A DNA stretch of 35,537 nucleotides. It comes from a virus. The stretch covers positions 1 through 35,537 of IMG/VR virus record IMGVR_UViG_3300040801_001642; one strand, given 5' to 3'. The notes under the pieces are model-generated. The model searched no databases and was not told the DNA's origin. It saw nothing but the letters and a program-made list of their open reading frames with translations. The position numbers were made by a program, and so were the translations under genes. Numbering within the stretch: the first letter of the stretch is position 1; every line of letters starts with the position of its first letter. Below, in pieces: positions 9,271-17,789 of this stretch.

Positions 9271-10902
9271 ATGCCCCAATGGTCCGAGGAAGAGGCGCGG
9301 CGCCACATCCGGCGGGCGGAGGCTGACAAGTCGGCGAGCGATGAGATCTACCGCGAAGCCGTCGAGCTCACCTTCCCCGATCGCGAAAACTGGACGCGCA
9401 CCAAGGAAGGCACCGACAAGTCGGCGTATTCTTGGGACAGCACGCCGCAGGTCTCGGTGATCCGCGCGGCGAACCGCCTGTCATCGGACTTCACCCCGCA
9501 GTTCATGCCGTGGTGCGAGGTGGGCCTCGGCCCGGCCGCCGAGAAGATGCCCGACGCCGCTTTCGAGCAGGCGACCGGGCGCAACAAACAGCAGGCCAAG
9601 GGCGACCTTGAGAACCTCACGGCCGTGGTGCAGGCGATCTTCAACGGGCCCGGCTTCCCGACCGCCTCCAACGAGATGTATATCGATTGGCACTACGGGC
9701 AGGGTGGCATGAGGATCATGCCGAACGAGGATCCACTCGACGCGCCGGTCACGTTCTCGGCCATGCCGCTCTCGCATTTCTACGCTTACGAGGGCCCGAA
9801 CGGGAAGCTCGATCGCTGGTTCTTCTGGCACACGATGCGGCCCGATGCCGTCGAACAGGAGTGGCCTGACGCGAAGATCCCGGCCGAGCTCGAGGAGATG
9901 AAGAGCTCGACCCGGAAGCACGAGGCGAAGCTCTGCTCGGTGGTGTATCGCGACTACAAGGAGCGCGATCGGAGCTACCGTTACGAGGTATTCCTCCTCA
10001 ACAAGAGCGGGTGCACGCGGATCGTCCAGCGCCAGAGCCGCACGCCGCCGTTCGTCACGCCGCGCTACTCGAAGCTCCCGGGCGAGAACCGTGGGCGCGG
10101 GCCCGTGCTCTTCGCGCTTCCCGACATCCGCACCACGAACAAGATCGTGGAGATGACCCTGCGCGCCGCAGCTCTGGCCGTCGCCGGCGTCTACACCGCG
10201 ACCGAGCAGGGCGTTGACGGGCCGGTCAGGATCAAGCCGCTCGCGGTCATGAAGGTGCGGTCTAACGGCGGGCCCAACGGGCCGAGCCTGCAGCGCCTCG
10301 ACACGCCCAGCCGTATCGACTTCGGCGAGGTGCTGCTCGAGAAGCTCCATGAGAACATCAAGAAGGTCATCGGCGACAACAGCCTCCCGCCCGAGGCGGG
10401 CCCGATCCGCACGGCGACCGAGTTCGTCCAGCGGGCGCGCGAGCTCGTGAGCGACCAAGCCGGCGGCCTCGGCCGTCTCTATGCGGAGTTCGTGATCCCG
10501 GCGGTGCAGCGCGTGGTGGACATCCTCGAGAGCAAGAAGCTCATCTCGACCGAGGGGCTCAAGATCGACCAGTTTCTCATCGAGGTGCGGATGATCTCGC
10601 CGCTCGCGAAGGGCGAGCAGATGGCCGAGGTCGAGAACATCGTGCGGTTCGTGGAGATGCTCCGCGTCATGGGTGGCCAGCAGGGCGAGCAGCTCGTGGC
10701 CCTCGAGATGGACATCCCGGCCGCGACCGGCCGCCTCGGCGATCTCATGAACGTCCCGCAGGACGTGCGGAACAGCGCCGAGAAAAAAACCGGGATCCAG
10801 AAAGCGGCGGCCCGGGGTGGAGTGCAGCAGGCCGGCGGCTCGCCAGAGCAGGCCGAGGCTGCGGCGGCAGAGGTTGAACAGCTCGAGGCAAGGCGCGCAT
10901 GA
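9271..10902 (+). CDS. Portal (head-to-tail connector) protein
   Basis: 543 residues, the usual size for the T7-type head-tail connecting protein that forms the dodecameric DNA channel at one capsid vertex. Landmarks include the N-terminal YREAVELTFPDRENW, SYSWDSTPQVSVIRAANRLS followed by SDFTPQFMPW, a central stretch like KLPGENRGRGPVLFALPDIR, and the helical C-terminal third (PEAGPIRTATEFVQRARELV). The Ala/Glu-rich tail may extend into the capsid as a barrel. It follows the Gly-rich gene by three bases and overlaps the next start by four. Confidence 0.88.
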   Translation: MPQWSEEEARRHIRRAEADKSASDEIYREAVELTFPDRENWTRTKEGTDKSAYSWDSTPQVSVIRAANRLSSDFTPQFMPWCEVGLGPAAEKMPDAAFEQATGRNKQQAKGDLENLTAVVQAIFNGPGFPTASNEMYIDWHYGQGGMRIMPNEDPLDAPVTFSAMPLSHFYAYEGPNGKLDRWFFWHTMRPDAVEQEWPDAKIPAELEEMKSSTRKHEAKLCSVVYRDYKERDRSYRYEVFLLNKSGCTRIVQRQSRTPPFVTPRYSKLPGENRGRGPVLFALPDIRTTNKIVEMTLRAAALAVAGVYTATEQGVDGPVRIKPLAVMKVRSNGGPNGPSLQRLDTPSRIDFGEVLLEKLHENIKKVIGDNSLPPEAGPIRTATEFVQRARELVSDQAGGLGRLYAEFVIPAVQRVVDILESKKLISTEGLKIDQFLIEVRMISPLAKGEQMAEVENIVRFVEMLRVMGGQQGEQLVALEMDIPAATGRLGDLMNVPQDVRNSAEKKTGIQKAAARGGVQQAGGSPEQAEAAAAEVEQLEARRA

Positions 10903-11216
10903 CATACGATCCCTTCAAGGAATTCCTCGACGTGATGGGCACGCCCCAGATGCAGGGGAAGGTTGACCGCGTGAACGCGAATTTCGCGAACGAGGGGTTC
11001 CTCGATCCGGCCGTATACCTCGCCGTGTTCTCCTCGCCCGAGGGGCTCATGGTGCTGCAGGATCTTCATCAACGGTTCGTGGATGTGCACCGGGTTGTCC
11101 CGGGTGAAGGCGCAGACGCGGGCTTCTATCGCGAGGGCATGGCCGCCACCGTGATGCACATCGGCGCAATGATCGAGCGCGCAGCACAAGGAGAACAGGA
11201 CGATGGTCAAGACTAA
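10899..11216 (+). CDS. Bbp19-like structural protein (105 aa)
   Basis: Overlaps the portal stop by four bases. The central part (LAVFSSPEGLMVLQDLHQRF, then VVPGEGADAGFYREGMAATV) resembles the Bbp19-type family found after portal genes in short-tailed phages, with the usual F-P-G--VL-DL and G--RE pattern. The family is thought to be structural but its role is not defined. It ends inside the next gene's start region. Confidence 0.55.
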   Translation: MTYDPFKEFLDVMGTPQMQGKVDRVNANFANEGFLDPAVYLAVFSSPEGLMVLQDLHQRFVDVHRVVPGEGADAGFYREGMAATVMHIGAMIERAAQGEQDDGQD

Positions 11217-11595
11217 GGCTCAGCTCATCGAGGAGCTGCAGGACGCGGGAGCCCCGCTCGAAAAGGAAGTGCTCGAGCAGATGACCGTCAAGGAGCTGAC
11301 CGCGCTCATCGAGGGCGAGGGCGATGTTCCGGAGACGGCCGTCGCGACCGTGCGGCGCAAGGTCAATCGCGGATCCATCCGCCGGATCAACAAGGCGAGC
11401 GATACCTTCCGGGGCGCGCTCAAGGCGTTCGCCGAGGAGCTCGACCGGCAAGCGTGGGTCGAGGATGACCAAGGCTCCCGCGTCGGATCCGTCGCGCTGG
11501 TGCAGTATCTCCGGCAGTGCGAGGCCGACGTGAACGATGAGCTCAACAAGCTCCTCGGCTCGCCCGCCGCAAAGGATCCTTCCGCGATCGAATAA
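11203..11595 (+). CDS. Hypothetical protein of the head region (130 aa)
   Basis: Starts at ATG 11203, 14 bases inside the previous gene, with AGGAGAACAGG upstream. The first ~50 residues have a SAP/HeH-like helical pattern (KAQLIEELQDAGAPLEKEVL, then MTVKELTALIE) seen in DNA-binding and phage head proteins. The remainder is helical and acidic. No firm family. It lies between portal and scaffold genes, so an assembly or DNA-contact role is possible. Confidence 0.6.
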   Translation: MVKTKAQLIEELQDAGAPLEKEVLEQMTVKELTALIEGEGDVPETAVATVRRKVNRGSIRRINKASDTFRGALKAFAEELDRQAWVEDDQGSRVGSVALVQYLRQCEADVNDELNKLLGSPAAKDPSAIE

Positions 11596-11633
11596 CCAAT
11601 CCCGTCCACGCGTCACGAATGAAAGGAATACCC

Positions 11634-11888
11634 ATGACCAAAGGCGAATATCGCGTCGGCATCACGTTCAACCCGTCGGGCGACGATCGGGTGAGCGAGA
11701 TCAAGAGAATGGCCGCCGACCTCATCGACATGATCGAGGACATTCCCGCGCCGAATGCCGAGATCTCCCCCGAGCAGGATCGGCAGCGCGGCGAGGTGAT
11801 GCGGCTCAAGGCGCACGCTCAAACGCTCGTGGAAGATGCCGCGATGAATGCGGTTAAGGCAGCCACCAAGCGGCAGCCGGGAGAGTGA
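11634..11888 (+). CDS. Acb2/Tad1-like candidate anti-defence protein (84 aa)
   Basis: ATG 11634 with AAAGGA seven bases upstream, preferred over ATG 11619, which has no such site. The layout FNPSGDDRVSEIKRMAADLI and DMIED, a short linker, then RLKAHAQTLVEDAAMNAVKA and ATK follows what I remember of the Acb2/Tad1 hairpin domain: an NPS-V-IK-AADLID helix and a second helix ending E-AAMWAVKAATK. Those proteins sequester the cyclic nucleotides of CBASS and gcADPR of Thoeris. Here the usual Trp is Asn. Length fits. The position among head genes does not disprove this, since such genes are often found there. Without a search the assignment is tentative. Confidence 0.55.
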   Translation: MTKGEYRVGITFNPSGDDRVSEIKRMAADLIDMIEDIPAPNAEISPEQDRQRGEVMRLKAHAQTLVEDAAMNAVKAATKRQPGE

Positions 11889-11896
11889 GGTGAACC

Positions 11897-12910
11897 ATGC
11901 TCGTTAAATCCTATCTGCGCGGGTTTGATCCCCGCGCCTTCGAGAAACCGGGAGAGGGAGACGGCGGAGCTACGCCGCCGGATCCCGGGGTAAATCCCGG
12001 TCAGGGCGGAGAGGATCCACCGCCCGGGAGTGGAGGGCCGGGGGGCGAAGATCCCCCGCCCGCCAAGCCTTCCTCCATCCTCGACTTCGCCACCAAGGGT
12101 GAGGATCCCAACGCGCCGCGCGGGAAATTCGAGGTGCCCGATGGGCTCGAGATCCCCGATCATCTGGTCGGCGACGACGCCACGACCACGCTCTCGAAGG
12201 TGCTCAAGGCATATCAGGGCGCGCGGGCCGAGCTCTCGAAGGGTGGCCAGAAGCCCAGCGAGGCGATCGGGGAGATCCCCAAGGATCCCGCCGGTTACGA
12301 GATCACCTCCGAGGATCCCGAGGATCCCGTGTTCAAGGACATGACCTCGGAAGAGAGCAAGCCGATCATGGACGCGTGGCGCAAGGCGGCGAAGGAAGCC
12401 GGCCTCGGCACCAAGCAGTTCGATGCCTTCATGAAGATGGGGTATCAGAACATGATCGAGGGCGGGCTCAAGGTCGAGACCGATCCCGAGAAGGCGGCGC
12501 AGATCAACGGCGAGGCCGAGATGCAGAGCCTCGTGCAGGAGGTCGGCAAGGCCGAGGCTGACCAGATCCTCCGCCAGCTCGACACCTTCGCCGTAGGGCT
12601 GGCCAAGCGCGGCGTTCTCAGCTCGGAGGATGACGTGCAGGAATTCGGGCAGATGGTGGGCACCGCCCGCGCCGCCCGGATCATGCAACGGATCATCGTT
12701 GGCGAATTCGGCGAGAAGGCGATCCCGTCGAACACCGATGGCCCGGCCGGCACGCCCACCGTCGAGGAGGCATACGCCGCGAAGGATGCCGCGCTCCGGA
12801 TGCCGCCGGGATCCGATCGGGATCTCGCGGTGCAGCGCGCCGAGGAGATGATCGGCAAGGCGCTGCAGGAGGGTGGACAGACCGGGACGATCCGCTCTAG
12901 GGTTCTCTAG
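11897..12910 (+). CDS. Scaffolding protein
   Basis: 337 residues, acidic, directly upstream of the major capsid gene, as scaffold genes usually are. Residues ~15-60 are a Pro/Gly/Glu/Asp-rich disordered tract; the rest is mostly helical, with a central segment EAGLGTKQFDAFMKMGYQNM as in T7-like capsid assembly proteins, and a basic C-terminus (TGTIRSRVL) suited to contact with the capsid protein. ATG 11897 has GAGTGAGGTG upstream. It is followed by a strong terminator and then the capsid promoter. Confidence 0.75.
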   Translation: MLVKSYLRGFDPRAFEKPGEGDGGATPPDPGVNPGQGGEDPPPGSGGPGGEDPPPAKPSSILDFATKGEDPNAPRGKFEVPDGLEIPDHLVGDDATTTLSKVLKAYQGARAELSKGGQKPSEAIGEIPKDPAGYEITSEDPEDPVFKDMTSEESKPIMDAWRKAAKEAGLGTKQFDAFMKMGYQNMIEGGLKVETDPEKAAQINGEAEMQSLVQEVGKAEADQILRQLDTFAVGLAKRGVLSSEDDVQEFGQMVGTARAARIMQRIIVGEFGEKAIPSNTDGPAGTPTVEEAYAAKDAALRMPPGSDRDLAVQRAEEMIGKALQEGGQTGTIRSRVL

Positions 12911-12940
12911 TCTGGTTTCGATACTGCCAAGGAACACCTC

Positions 12941-12976
12941 GCCCGCCCGGATCCTCCCCCGGGCGGGCTTTTTCTT
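12941..12976 (+). terminator. Rho-independent terminator after the scaffold gene
   Basis: Perfect 10-base GC stem GCCCGCCCGG / CCGGGCGGGC with an eight-base loop, followed by TTTTTCTT. This is the strongest terminator in the window, 30 bases after the scaffold stop. Its T-run touches the -35 box of the capsid promoter. Confidence 0.88.
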
Positions 12977-13002
12977 GACAGCCCGGCGCGCTCCCGTATG
13001 TT
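12975..13002 (+). promoter_or_regulatory. Strong sigma70 promoter for the major capsid gene
   Basis: Consensus TTGACA at 12975-12980, a 16-base spacer, and TATGTT at 12997-13002. Transcripts would have a leader of roughly 105 bases before the capsid ATG at 13118. It lies immediately behind a terminator, so capsid expression is insulated from the upstream operon and set separately. Confidence 0.8.
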
Positions 13003-13117
13003 CTGTGCGCAGATGCAGACCCGCGAAGGATCGGCACCCGGGGCGCAAGCCATCTAGGCCCGGATCCCTTCAAGGCCCTCGATCTATCCCGATTGAAACC
13101 TTGAATGGAGATGGCCA

Positions 13118-13969
13118 ATGTCCACTTCTCTCTCCGCCGCAGCCATTGCGTCCTTCGACGCAGACGTGAAGCACGCGTATCAGGACAAGGTGTCCAAGCT
13201 GCGCGACACCGTGCGCGTCAAGACCGGCGTTGTCGGCTCGACCCACCGCTTCCCGAAGCTCGGCTCGGGCATCGCGACGCAGCGCGTCCCGCAGACCGAC
13301 GTGGTTCCGATGAACCTCGCGCACACCAACGCCACGGTGACGCTCGAGGATTGGAACGCCGCCGAATACACCGACGTGTTCAACGATGCGAAGGTGAATT
13401 TCTCGGAGCGCCAAGAGCTCGCAGCCTCGATCGCCGGCGCCATCGCGCGTCGCGAGGACCAGCTCATCATCGACGCCCTCGAGGCCACCGCCACCTCGCT
13501 CACCGTCGCCAGCTCGATCGGCGGCGCGAACACCGACCTCAACGTCGCCAAGCTCCGCCGGGCATCCCGACTGCTCGGCGATAACCAAGTCGGCGAGGAT
13601 GAGGAGATCACCTATGTGGGATCCTACATCGGCCGCGAGGCGCTGCTCGGCGAGACCGAGACCACGAGCTCGGACTTCAACACGATCAAGGCCCTCGTGA
13701 ACGGCGACATCTCGTCCTTCATGGGCATGAATTTCAAGTGGATGGCCTCCCGGGCCGAGGGCGGTCTCGACCTCACCGGCGGCGATCGCTCGACGTTCGC
13801 CTATGCCAAGAGCGCGATCGGCCACGCCATCGGCATGGATCAGCGGATGGAGGTCAACTACATCCCGACCAAGACCTCTTGGCTGGCCAACATGCTCTTC
13901 TCGGCGGGTTCGATCGAGATCGACGCCGGCGGCGTGGTGGATATCACCTGCGACGAGGACGGCGCCTAA
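13118..13969 (+). CDS. Major capsid protein
   Basis: 283 residues, beginning MSTSLSAAAIASFDADVKHA, with GGAG eight bases before the ATG. It fits the short HK97-fold capsid proteins of short-tailed phages: an N-terminal arm, a segment like RFPKLGSGIATQRVPQTDVV, the spine-like FNDAKVNFSERQELAASIAG, AIARREDQLIIDAL, and a C-terminal P-domain-like region (ERMEVNYIPTK-type, here DQRMEVNYIPTKTSWL). It has its own promoter behind a terminator and is followed by a hairpin, consistent with very high expression. Confidence 0.85.
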   Translation: MSTSLSAAAIASFDADVKHAYQDKVSKLRDTVRVKTGVVGSTHRFPKLGSGIATQRVPQTDVVPMNLAHTNATVTLEDWNAAEYTDVFNDAKVNFSERQELAASIAGAIARREDQLIIDALEATATSLTVASSIGGANTDLNVAKLRRASRLLGDNQVGEDEEITYVGSYIGREALLGETETTSSDFNTIKALVNGDISSFMGMNFKWMASRAEGGLDLTGGDRSTFAYAKSAIGHAIGMDQRMEVNYIPTKTSWLANMLFSAGSIEIDAGGVVDITCDEDGA

Positions 13970-13975
13970 GCCTCT

Positions 13976-13997
13976 GGGGCGGCCTTCGGGCCGCCTC
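13976..13997 (+). terminator. TTCG-loop hairpin after the capsid gene
   Basis: GGCGGCC-TTCG-GGCCGCC, extendable to nine pairs, six bases after the capsid stop. The UUCG tetraloop makes it very stable. There is only a weak T-rich tail (TCTTCGCTC), so it may reduce readthrough or protect the 3' end of capsid mRNA more than terminate fully. Confidence 0.55.
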
Positions 13998-14025
13998 TTC
14001 GCTCATCTGAAAAGGAGGCCATCAC

Positions 14026-14274
14026 ATGGCATTCGACATCACCAAGCTCGAGAACCACTCCGGCTCCGGCCCGGCGCCGAAGCTCTGGACCTACGACAGC
14101 GGCACGGACAACCGGGCGGCCGTCAAGGGTGCGGGCTATTTCAACAGCGCCGCGAACCTTCTGACGGTCGGCGATCGCATCATGATCCACGCATCGGACA
14201 CCGACTTCGATTGCCACGTCTCGGCGATCTCGGCCGGCGTGGTCACGATCGCAGCCGTGGACGCGTTCGCGTAA
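14026..14274 (+). CDS. Putative head decoration protein (82 aa)
   Basis: ATG 14026 with AAAAGGAGG upstream. The sequence (LENHSGSGPAPKLWTYDSGT, then GAGYFNSAANLLTVGDRIMI, ending ISAGVVTIAAVDAFA) is beta-rich and resembles small proteins coded right after capsid genes in many podoviruses, thought to decorate or cement the head. No signal or membrane segment. It is flanked by stem-loops on both sides, so its level may be tuned separately. Confidence 0.6.
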   Translation: MAFDITKLENHSGSGPAPKLWTYDSGTDNRAAVKGAGYFNSAANLLTVGDRIMIHASDTDFDCHVSAISAGVVTIAAVDAFA

Positions 14275-14308
14275 GGTTTCGCTCGGTCCTTTCTGACGCG
14301 TGGACGGG

Positions 14309-14348
14309 GTGAAGGGGCCGGGCGGGGGAGACCTCGCCCGGCCTTCAC
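14309..14348 (+). terminator. Long GC hairpin before the tail genes
   Basis: Nine-base stem GGCCGGGCG / CGCCCGGCC (14316-14324 with 14335-14343), extended past a two-base bulge by GTGAA/TTCAC. There is no T-run. It lies in an 89-base gap between the decoration gene and the tail adaptor gene and probably attenuates capsid-region transcription into the tail genes. Confidence 0.5.
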
Positions 14349-14363
14349 ATAGGGGGAAGCCGG

Positions 14364-15020
14364 ATGGCCGACAGCAAAGAAGATATCGCCTCGCAAGCTC
14401 TCACCCGCCTCGGCGAAGGCACGATCTCATCCTTCGATGAGGACACCGAAACCGCCGAGAGCGTGGCCCAGCTCTATGAGCCGACGATCCTTTCCCTGCT
14501 CGCCCGCTACCCGTGGCGCTGGGCCAAGGCCAGATCCGTTCTGAGCAAGGACGGCGCCGTCACGCCGGCCAATGAGTGGCGCTTCGCCTTCCTCATGCCC
14601 ACCGCCCGGATCGATCGGGCCGGCGCGCCGCTCGCGGTGTTCAATTCCACGTCCCTGCGCGCGCCCGAGGTGTTCGATTGGGAGCTCGAGGGGAAGCACA
14701 TCTTCACGAATTTCGACACGATCGTGATCGAATACATCGCCCGGAAGCCGGAAAGCGAGTGGCCGGGCTATTTCATCGAGCTCGCCCGCGAGGCGCTCGC
14801 CGCAGCGCTGGCCCTGCCCGTCACCGAGAACGCCTCGAAGGAAGAATTCCACTCGGTCAAGGCATTCGGAAGCGCCAGCGAGAAGATGGAGGGCGGCCTC
14901 ATGGGCGCAGCCATCCGGGCCGACGCCCGCTCGCACCCGACGCCCAGCCTGCTCGACGCGTCGGATCCGATCACCGAGGCGCGCTTCGGTGGGTCTCGCG
15001 GCAATTCGGGGCAGTGGTAA
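14364..15020 (+). CDS. Tail tubular protein A-like adaptor (218 aa)
   Basis: Resembles the T7 gp11-type gatekeeper that joins portal to nozzle. The N-terminus DIASQALTRLGEGTISSFDE followed by TAESVAQLYEPTILSLLARY and PWRWAKARSVL is the classical opening of the family, and the middle has a beta strand-rich WELEGKHIFTNFDTIVIEYI. Length is normal. ATG 14364 is preceded by AGGGGGAAG. Its stop abuts the nozzle gene start with no gap. Confidence 0.82.
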   Translation: MADSKEDIASQALTRLGEGTISSFDEDTETAESVAQLYEPTILSLLARYPWRWAKARSVLSKDGAVTPANEWRFAFLMPTARIDRAGAPLAVFNSTSLRAPEVFDWELEGKHIFTNFDTIVIEYIARKPESEWPGYFIELAREALAAALALPVTENASKEEFHSVKAFGSASEKMEGGLMGAAIRADARSHPTPSLLDASDPITEARFGGSRGNSGQW

Positions 15021-17777
15021 ATGCCGACGGCGCGCCAGACGAATTCTACCTTCGCCTCCGGTGAGTTCGATCCGCTCCTCTCCGATCGCGAGGACGTGGC
15101 GTTCTTTTACTCAAGCGCCAAGCGGATCGAGAACGGGATCGTGCTTCCGCAAGGCGGCATCAAGCGGCGCGAAGGGATGCGCCGGGCAGGCAAGCAGCGC
15201 GGCCCGATCACGGCCGTGGATATTTCAGGATACACCTTCGGAGCTCCGAACGGAGGCACGGCCGCGAACCTCGACAGCGAGACCGCATCCGACAACGTGA
15301 CGACAACCGGGGAGATCAACACCGCCACCGAGTATGTCGTGGCCACGATCGACGCCGGATCCGCGCAGCGCGTGAGTATGGCCGACATCACGCCTCGGCT
15401 CATCGGCGGCACGATCGCCACCGGCACCCTCGCGCTGCAGTCGAGCGACGACGACGTGACCTATACCACGCGCGCCTCGATCCTCATCGGCACGTCATCG
15501 TTCACGCGGCGGTTCGCCACCGCGCCCGACACGGATCTCGGCACCCATCGGTATTGGCGGCTCGCCTTCCTCAATCCCGACGGCGACGACTACGGCACGG
15601 ATGAGGTCGAGGTCTACGGGTTCAAGATGTGGACCGAGGCGGGCAAGTCGCAAAGCGGCGCGGTGCCCGGGGCGGTGCGGAAAGAGCGGATCACCGCGAC
15701 ACCCACCTCGGAGTTCTGGTGCGTCATGACAGCCGGGAACGCGGACATCTGGTCGGCGGATGGCGTGTGGAAGGCGGCCGTCCCGATCCCGCACGCGGAG
15801 GCGGATGTGCCGTGGATCCGCACCTCGCAGAACCGCGACAGCCTGCTCCTCTACCAGATCGAAAACCCGGTGCACCAGATCCAGCGCCTCGAGAACGATG
15901 ACAGCCAATGGCGCGCGGATCCGTTCGTGTTCTCCACCGTGTCGCAATTCCCCTTCCCGGATGCCACGACAGGCGGGCAGAACGAGCAGCAGGAGCTCAA
16001 TTTCCAGAGCATGACCGCCGGCAACCGTTTCGTTTTCGAGCTGAACGGCGACATCTCCGATGAGGTGGCGTGGAGCGCAACCGCCGCCACGAACATCACG
16101 AACATCACCGCCGCGCTCGAGGGGATGGAGGACATCACCTCGGTGACGGTCACGAACCCGACGGGCACCTCCTACCTCATCGAATTCGACGGCGACGACG
16201 CCAACACGTTCTTCCCGATCCTCATCGTGGATATCCTCGATGGATCTGGCATCGTGACCAATTCCCGGAAGCAATACGGCCGACCGAACCAAGAAGATCT
16301 CTGGTCGCCGACGCGCGGCTATCCAGCGTGCGGAACCTTCTATCAGGGCGGGCATTGGATGGGCGGCTTCAAGGCCGTTCCCGACGTGGTGGCCAGATCC
16401 CGGGCCGGTGACTTCACCGACTTCAAGGGAGATCAGGATCCGGTCGCGACCTCGCCGCTCGTGCTGCAGCCCGACATCGATGATCTGGTGGAGATCCGCG
16501 CGATCTATCCCGGCCGCTCGCTGCAGATCTTCACGAGCTCGGTGGAGCTCTACGCTCCGGATGAGCCGATCACGCCCGACAATGCCGCGCTCAAGGTCAC
16601 GTCGCGGCGTGGCCACCAGAGCCGCACGCAGCCGGTGGATGTGCAGGGCGGCACGTTTTTCGTGGATCGCAACGGCACCGCGCTGCGGGAGTATCTCTTC
16701 TCGGAGAGCGAGCAGAGCTACACCGCCGAGCCGATCTCCACGCTGGGCGGCCATCTCGTGGCGCAGCCGGTCGATATGGCGCTGCGCCGCTCGGTCGATA
16801 CCGATGAGCCGACGATCGTCTATCTCGTGAACCAAGGCCGCGACCGGAATTTCGAGAAGGTGCCGGGCGCCGCGCTCACGGTGGACCGGGCGCAACAGAT
16901 CTCGGCCATGGCGCGGATCACCACGCGCTTGGGAGATCTCGAGGCCGTATCGGCAAGCCAAGGCGGCGACGTGGCGTTCATGGTCAACCGCCGGCTGGCC
17001 GGCAACGCTTGGAATTACCTCGAGGTGCTGGACGAGAACCACATGGGGGATCACTCGGTCGAGGTGGCAAACCCGGATCTCGAGACCTTCACCGCCACCG
17101 CCGCGCAAACGGTTTTCACCTACACGTTCACGAACCCAACCGACGAGATCGACATCGGAGTGTTCACCCGCGAAGGGCCGCTCGACTTGTGGCGCAGGGT
17201 CGAGCCTGACCTCTACACCCTCGACACCGGGGCAAAGACGATCACCTTCGACACCGGGCTCGATGCCGGGAAGGTGGTCGCGATCGCGCCGCGCCAGACG
17301 AGCTTTACCGTGGGCCACGCGGATCTCGACGGGATCGAGTGTTACCTTCACGTTGACGGCCGCGCCACGGGGGCGCACACGCCGGCCTCCGGGAGCGTCA
17401 CGATCCTCGGCGATGAAGGGTTCTGGTTCCAAGCGCGGCTCGGCCTGCGCATGGTGCCGCGCATCGTGCTGCAGGCGTTCAAGGGGCAGGGCGGGCAGTC
17501 GCCGACGATGCAGAAGCAGCGGATCTTCCGGGCTCTCATCAACCTCGAGCGGACATCGAACCTCGCGATCGGCCTCGAGGGCGAGGACGCCAAGGCGGTG
17601 TCACTGGCCAGCCTCGACAGCGGGCGGTATGACGCGGACCTCGAGGAGACGCTCTACTCGGGGCAAGTGCGGATCTCAGGTTTCAAGGGGTGGAAGATCG
17701 AGCCGCGCATCGTCATCACCCAATCCGAGCCGGGGCCGTTCTCGATGGTCGCGTCTCGATATGATATCCGGTTCTAG
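15021..17777 (+). CDS. Tail nozzle (tail tubular protein B-like), 918 aa
   Basis: Large beta-rich protein following the adaptor gene, as T7 gp12 follows gp11. The opening TNSTFASGEFDPLLSDREDV and FYSSAKRIENGIVLPQGGIK are typical of the family, as are the later YPACGTFYQGGHWMGGFKAV and the C-terminal EGEDAKAVSLASLDSGRYDA-type region. It is longer than T7 gp12. About residues 90-205 look like an inserted discoidin-type beta sandwich (ATGTLALQSSDDDVTYTTRA, then THRYWRLAFLNPDGDDYGTD, ending EVEVYGF), which may bind sugars at the tail tip. A second inserted domain lies near residues 325-405. Confidence 0.82.
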   Translation: MPTARQTNSTFASGEFDPLLSDREDVAFFYSSAKRIENGIVLPQGGIKRREGMRRAGKQRGPITAVDISGYTFGAPNGGTAANLDSETASDNVTTTGEINTATEYVVATIDAGSAQRVSMADITPRLIGGTIATGTLALQSSDDDVTYTTRASILIGTSSFTRRFATAPDTDLGTHRYWRLAFLNPDGDDYGTDEVEVYGFKMWTEAGKSQSGAVPGAVRKERITATPTSEFWCVMTAGNADIWSADGVWKAAVPIPHAEADVPWIRTSQNRDSLLLYQIENPVHQIQRLENDDSQWRADPFVFSTVSQFPFPDATTGGQNEQQELNFQSMTAGNRFVFELNGDISDEVAWSATAATNITNITAALEGMEDITSVTVTNPTGTSYLIEFDGDDANTFFPILIVDILDGSGIVTNSRKQYGRPNQEDLWSPTRGYPACGTFYQGGHWMGGFKAVPDVVARSRAGDFTDFKGDQDPVATSPLVLQPDIDDLVEIRAIYPGRSLQIFTSSVELYAPDEPITPDNAALKVTSRRGHQSRTQPVDVQGGTFFVDRNGTALREYLFSESEQSYTAEPISTLGGHLVAQPVDMALRRSVDTDEPTIVYLVNQGRDRNFEKVPGAALTVDRAQQISAMARITTRLGDLEAVSASQGGDVAFMVNRRLAGNAWNYLEVLDENHMGDHSVEVANPDLETFTATAAQTVFTYTFTNPTDEIDIGVFTREGPLDLWRRVEPDLYTLDTGAKTITFDTGLDAGKVVAIAPRQTSFTVGHADLDGIECYLHVDGRATGAHTPASGSVTILGDEGFWFQARLGLRMVPRIVLQAFKGQGGQSPTMQKQRIFRALINLERTSNLAIGLEGEDAKAVSLASLDSGRYDADLEETLYSGQVRISGFKGWKIEPRIVITQSEPGPFSMVASRYDIRF

Positions 17778-17789
17778 GAGGGCGGGAGC

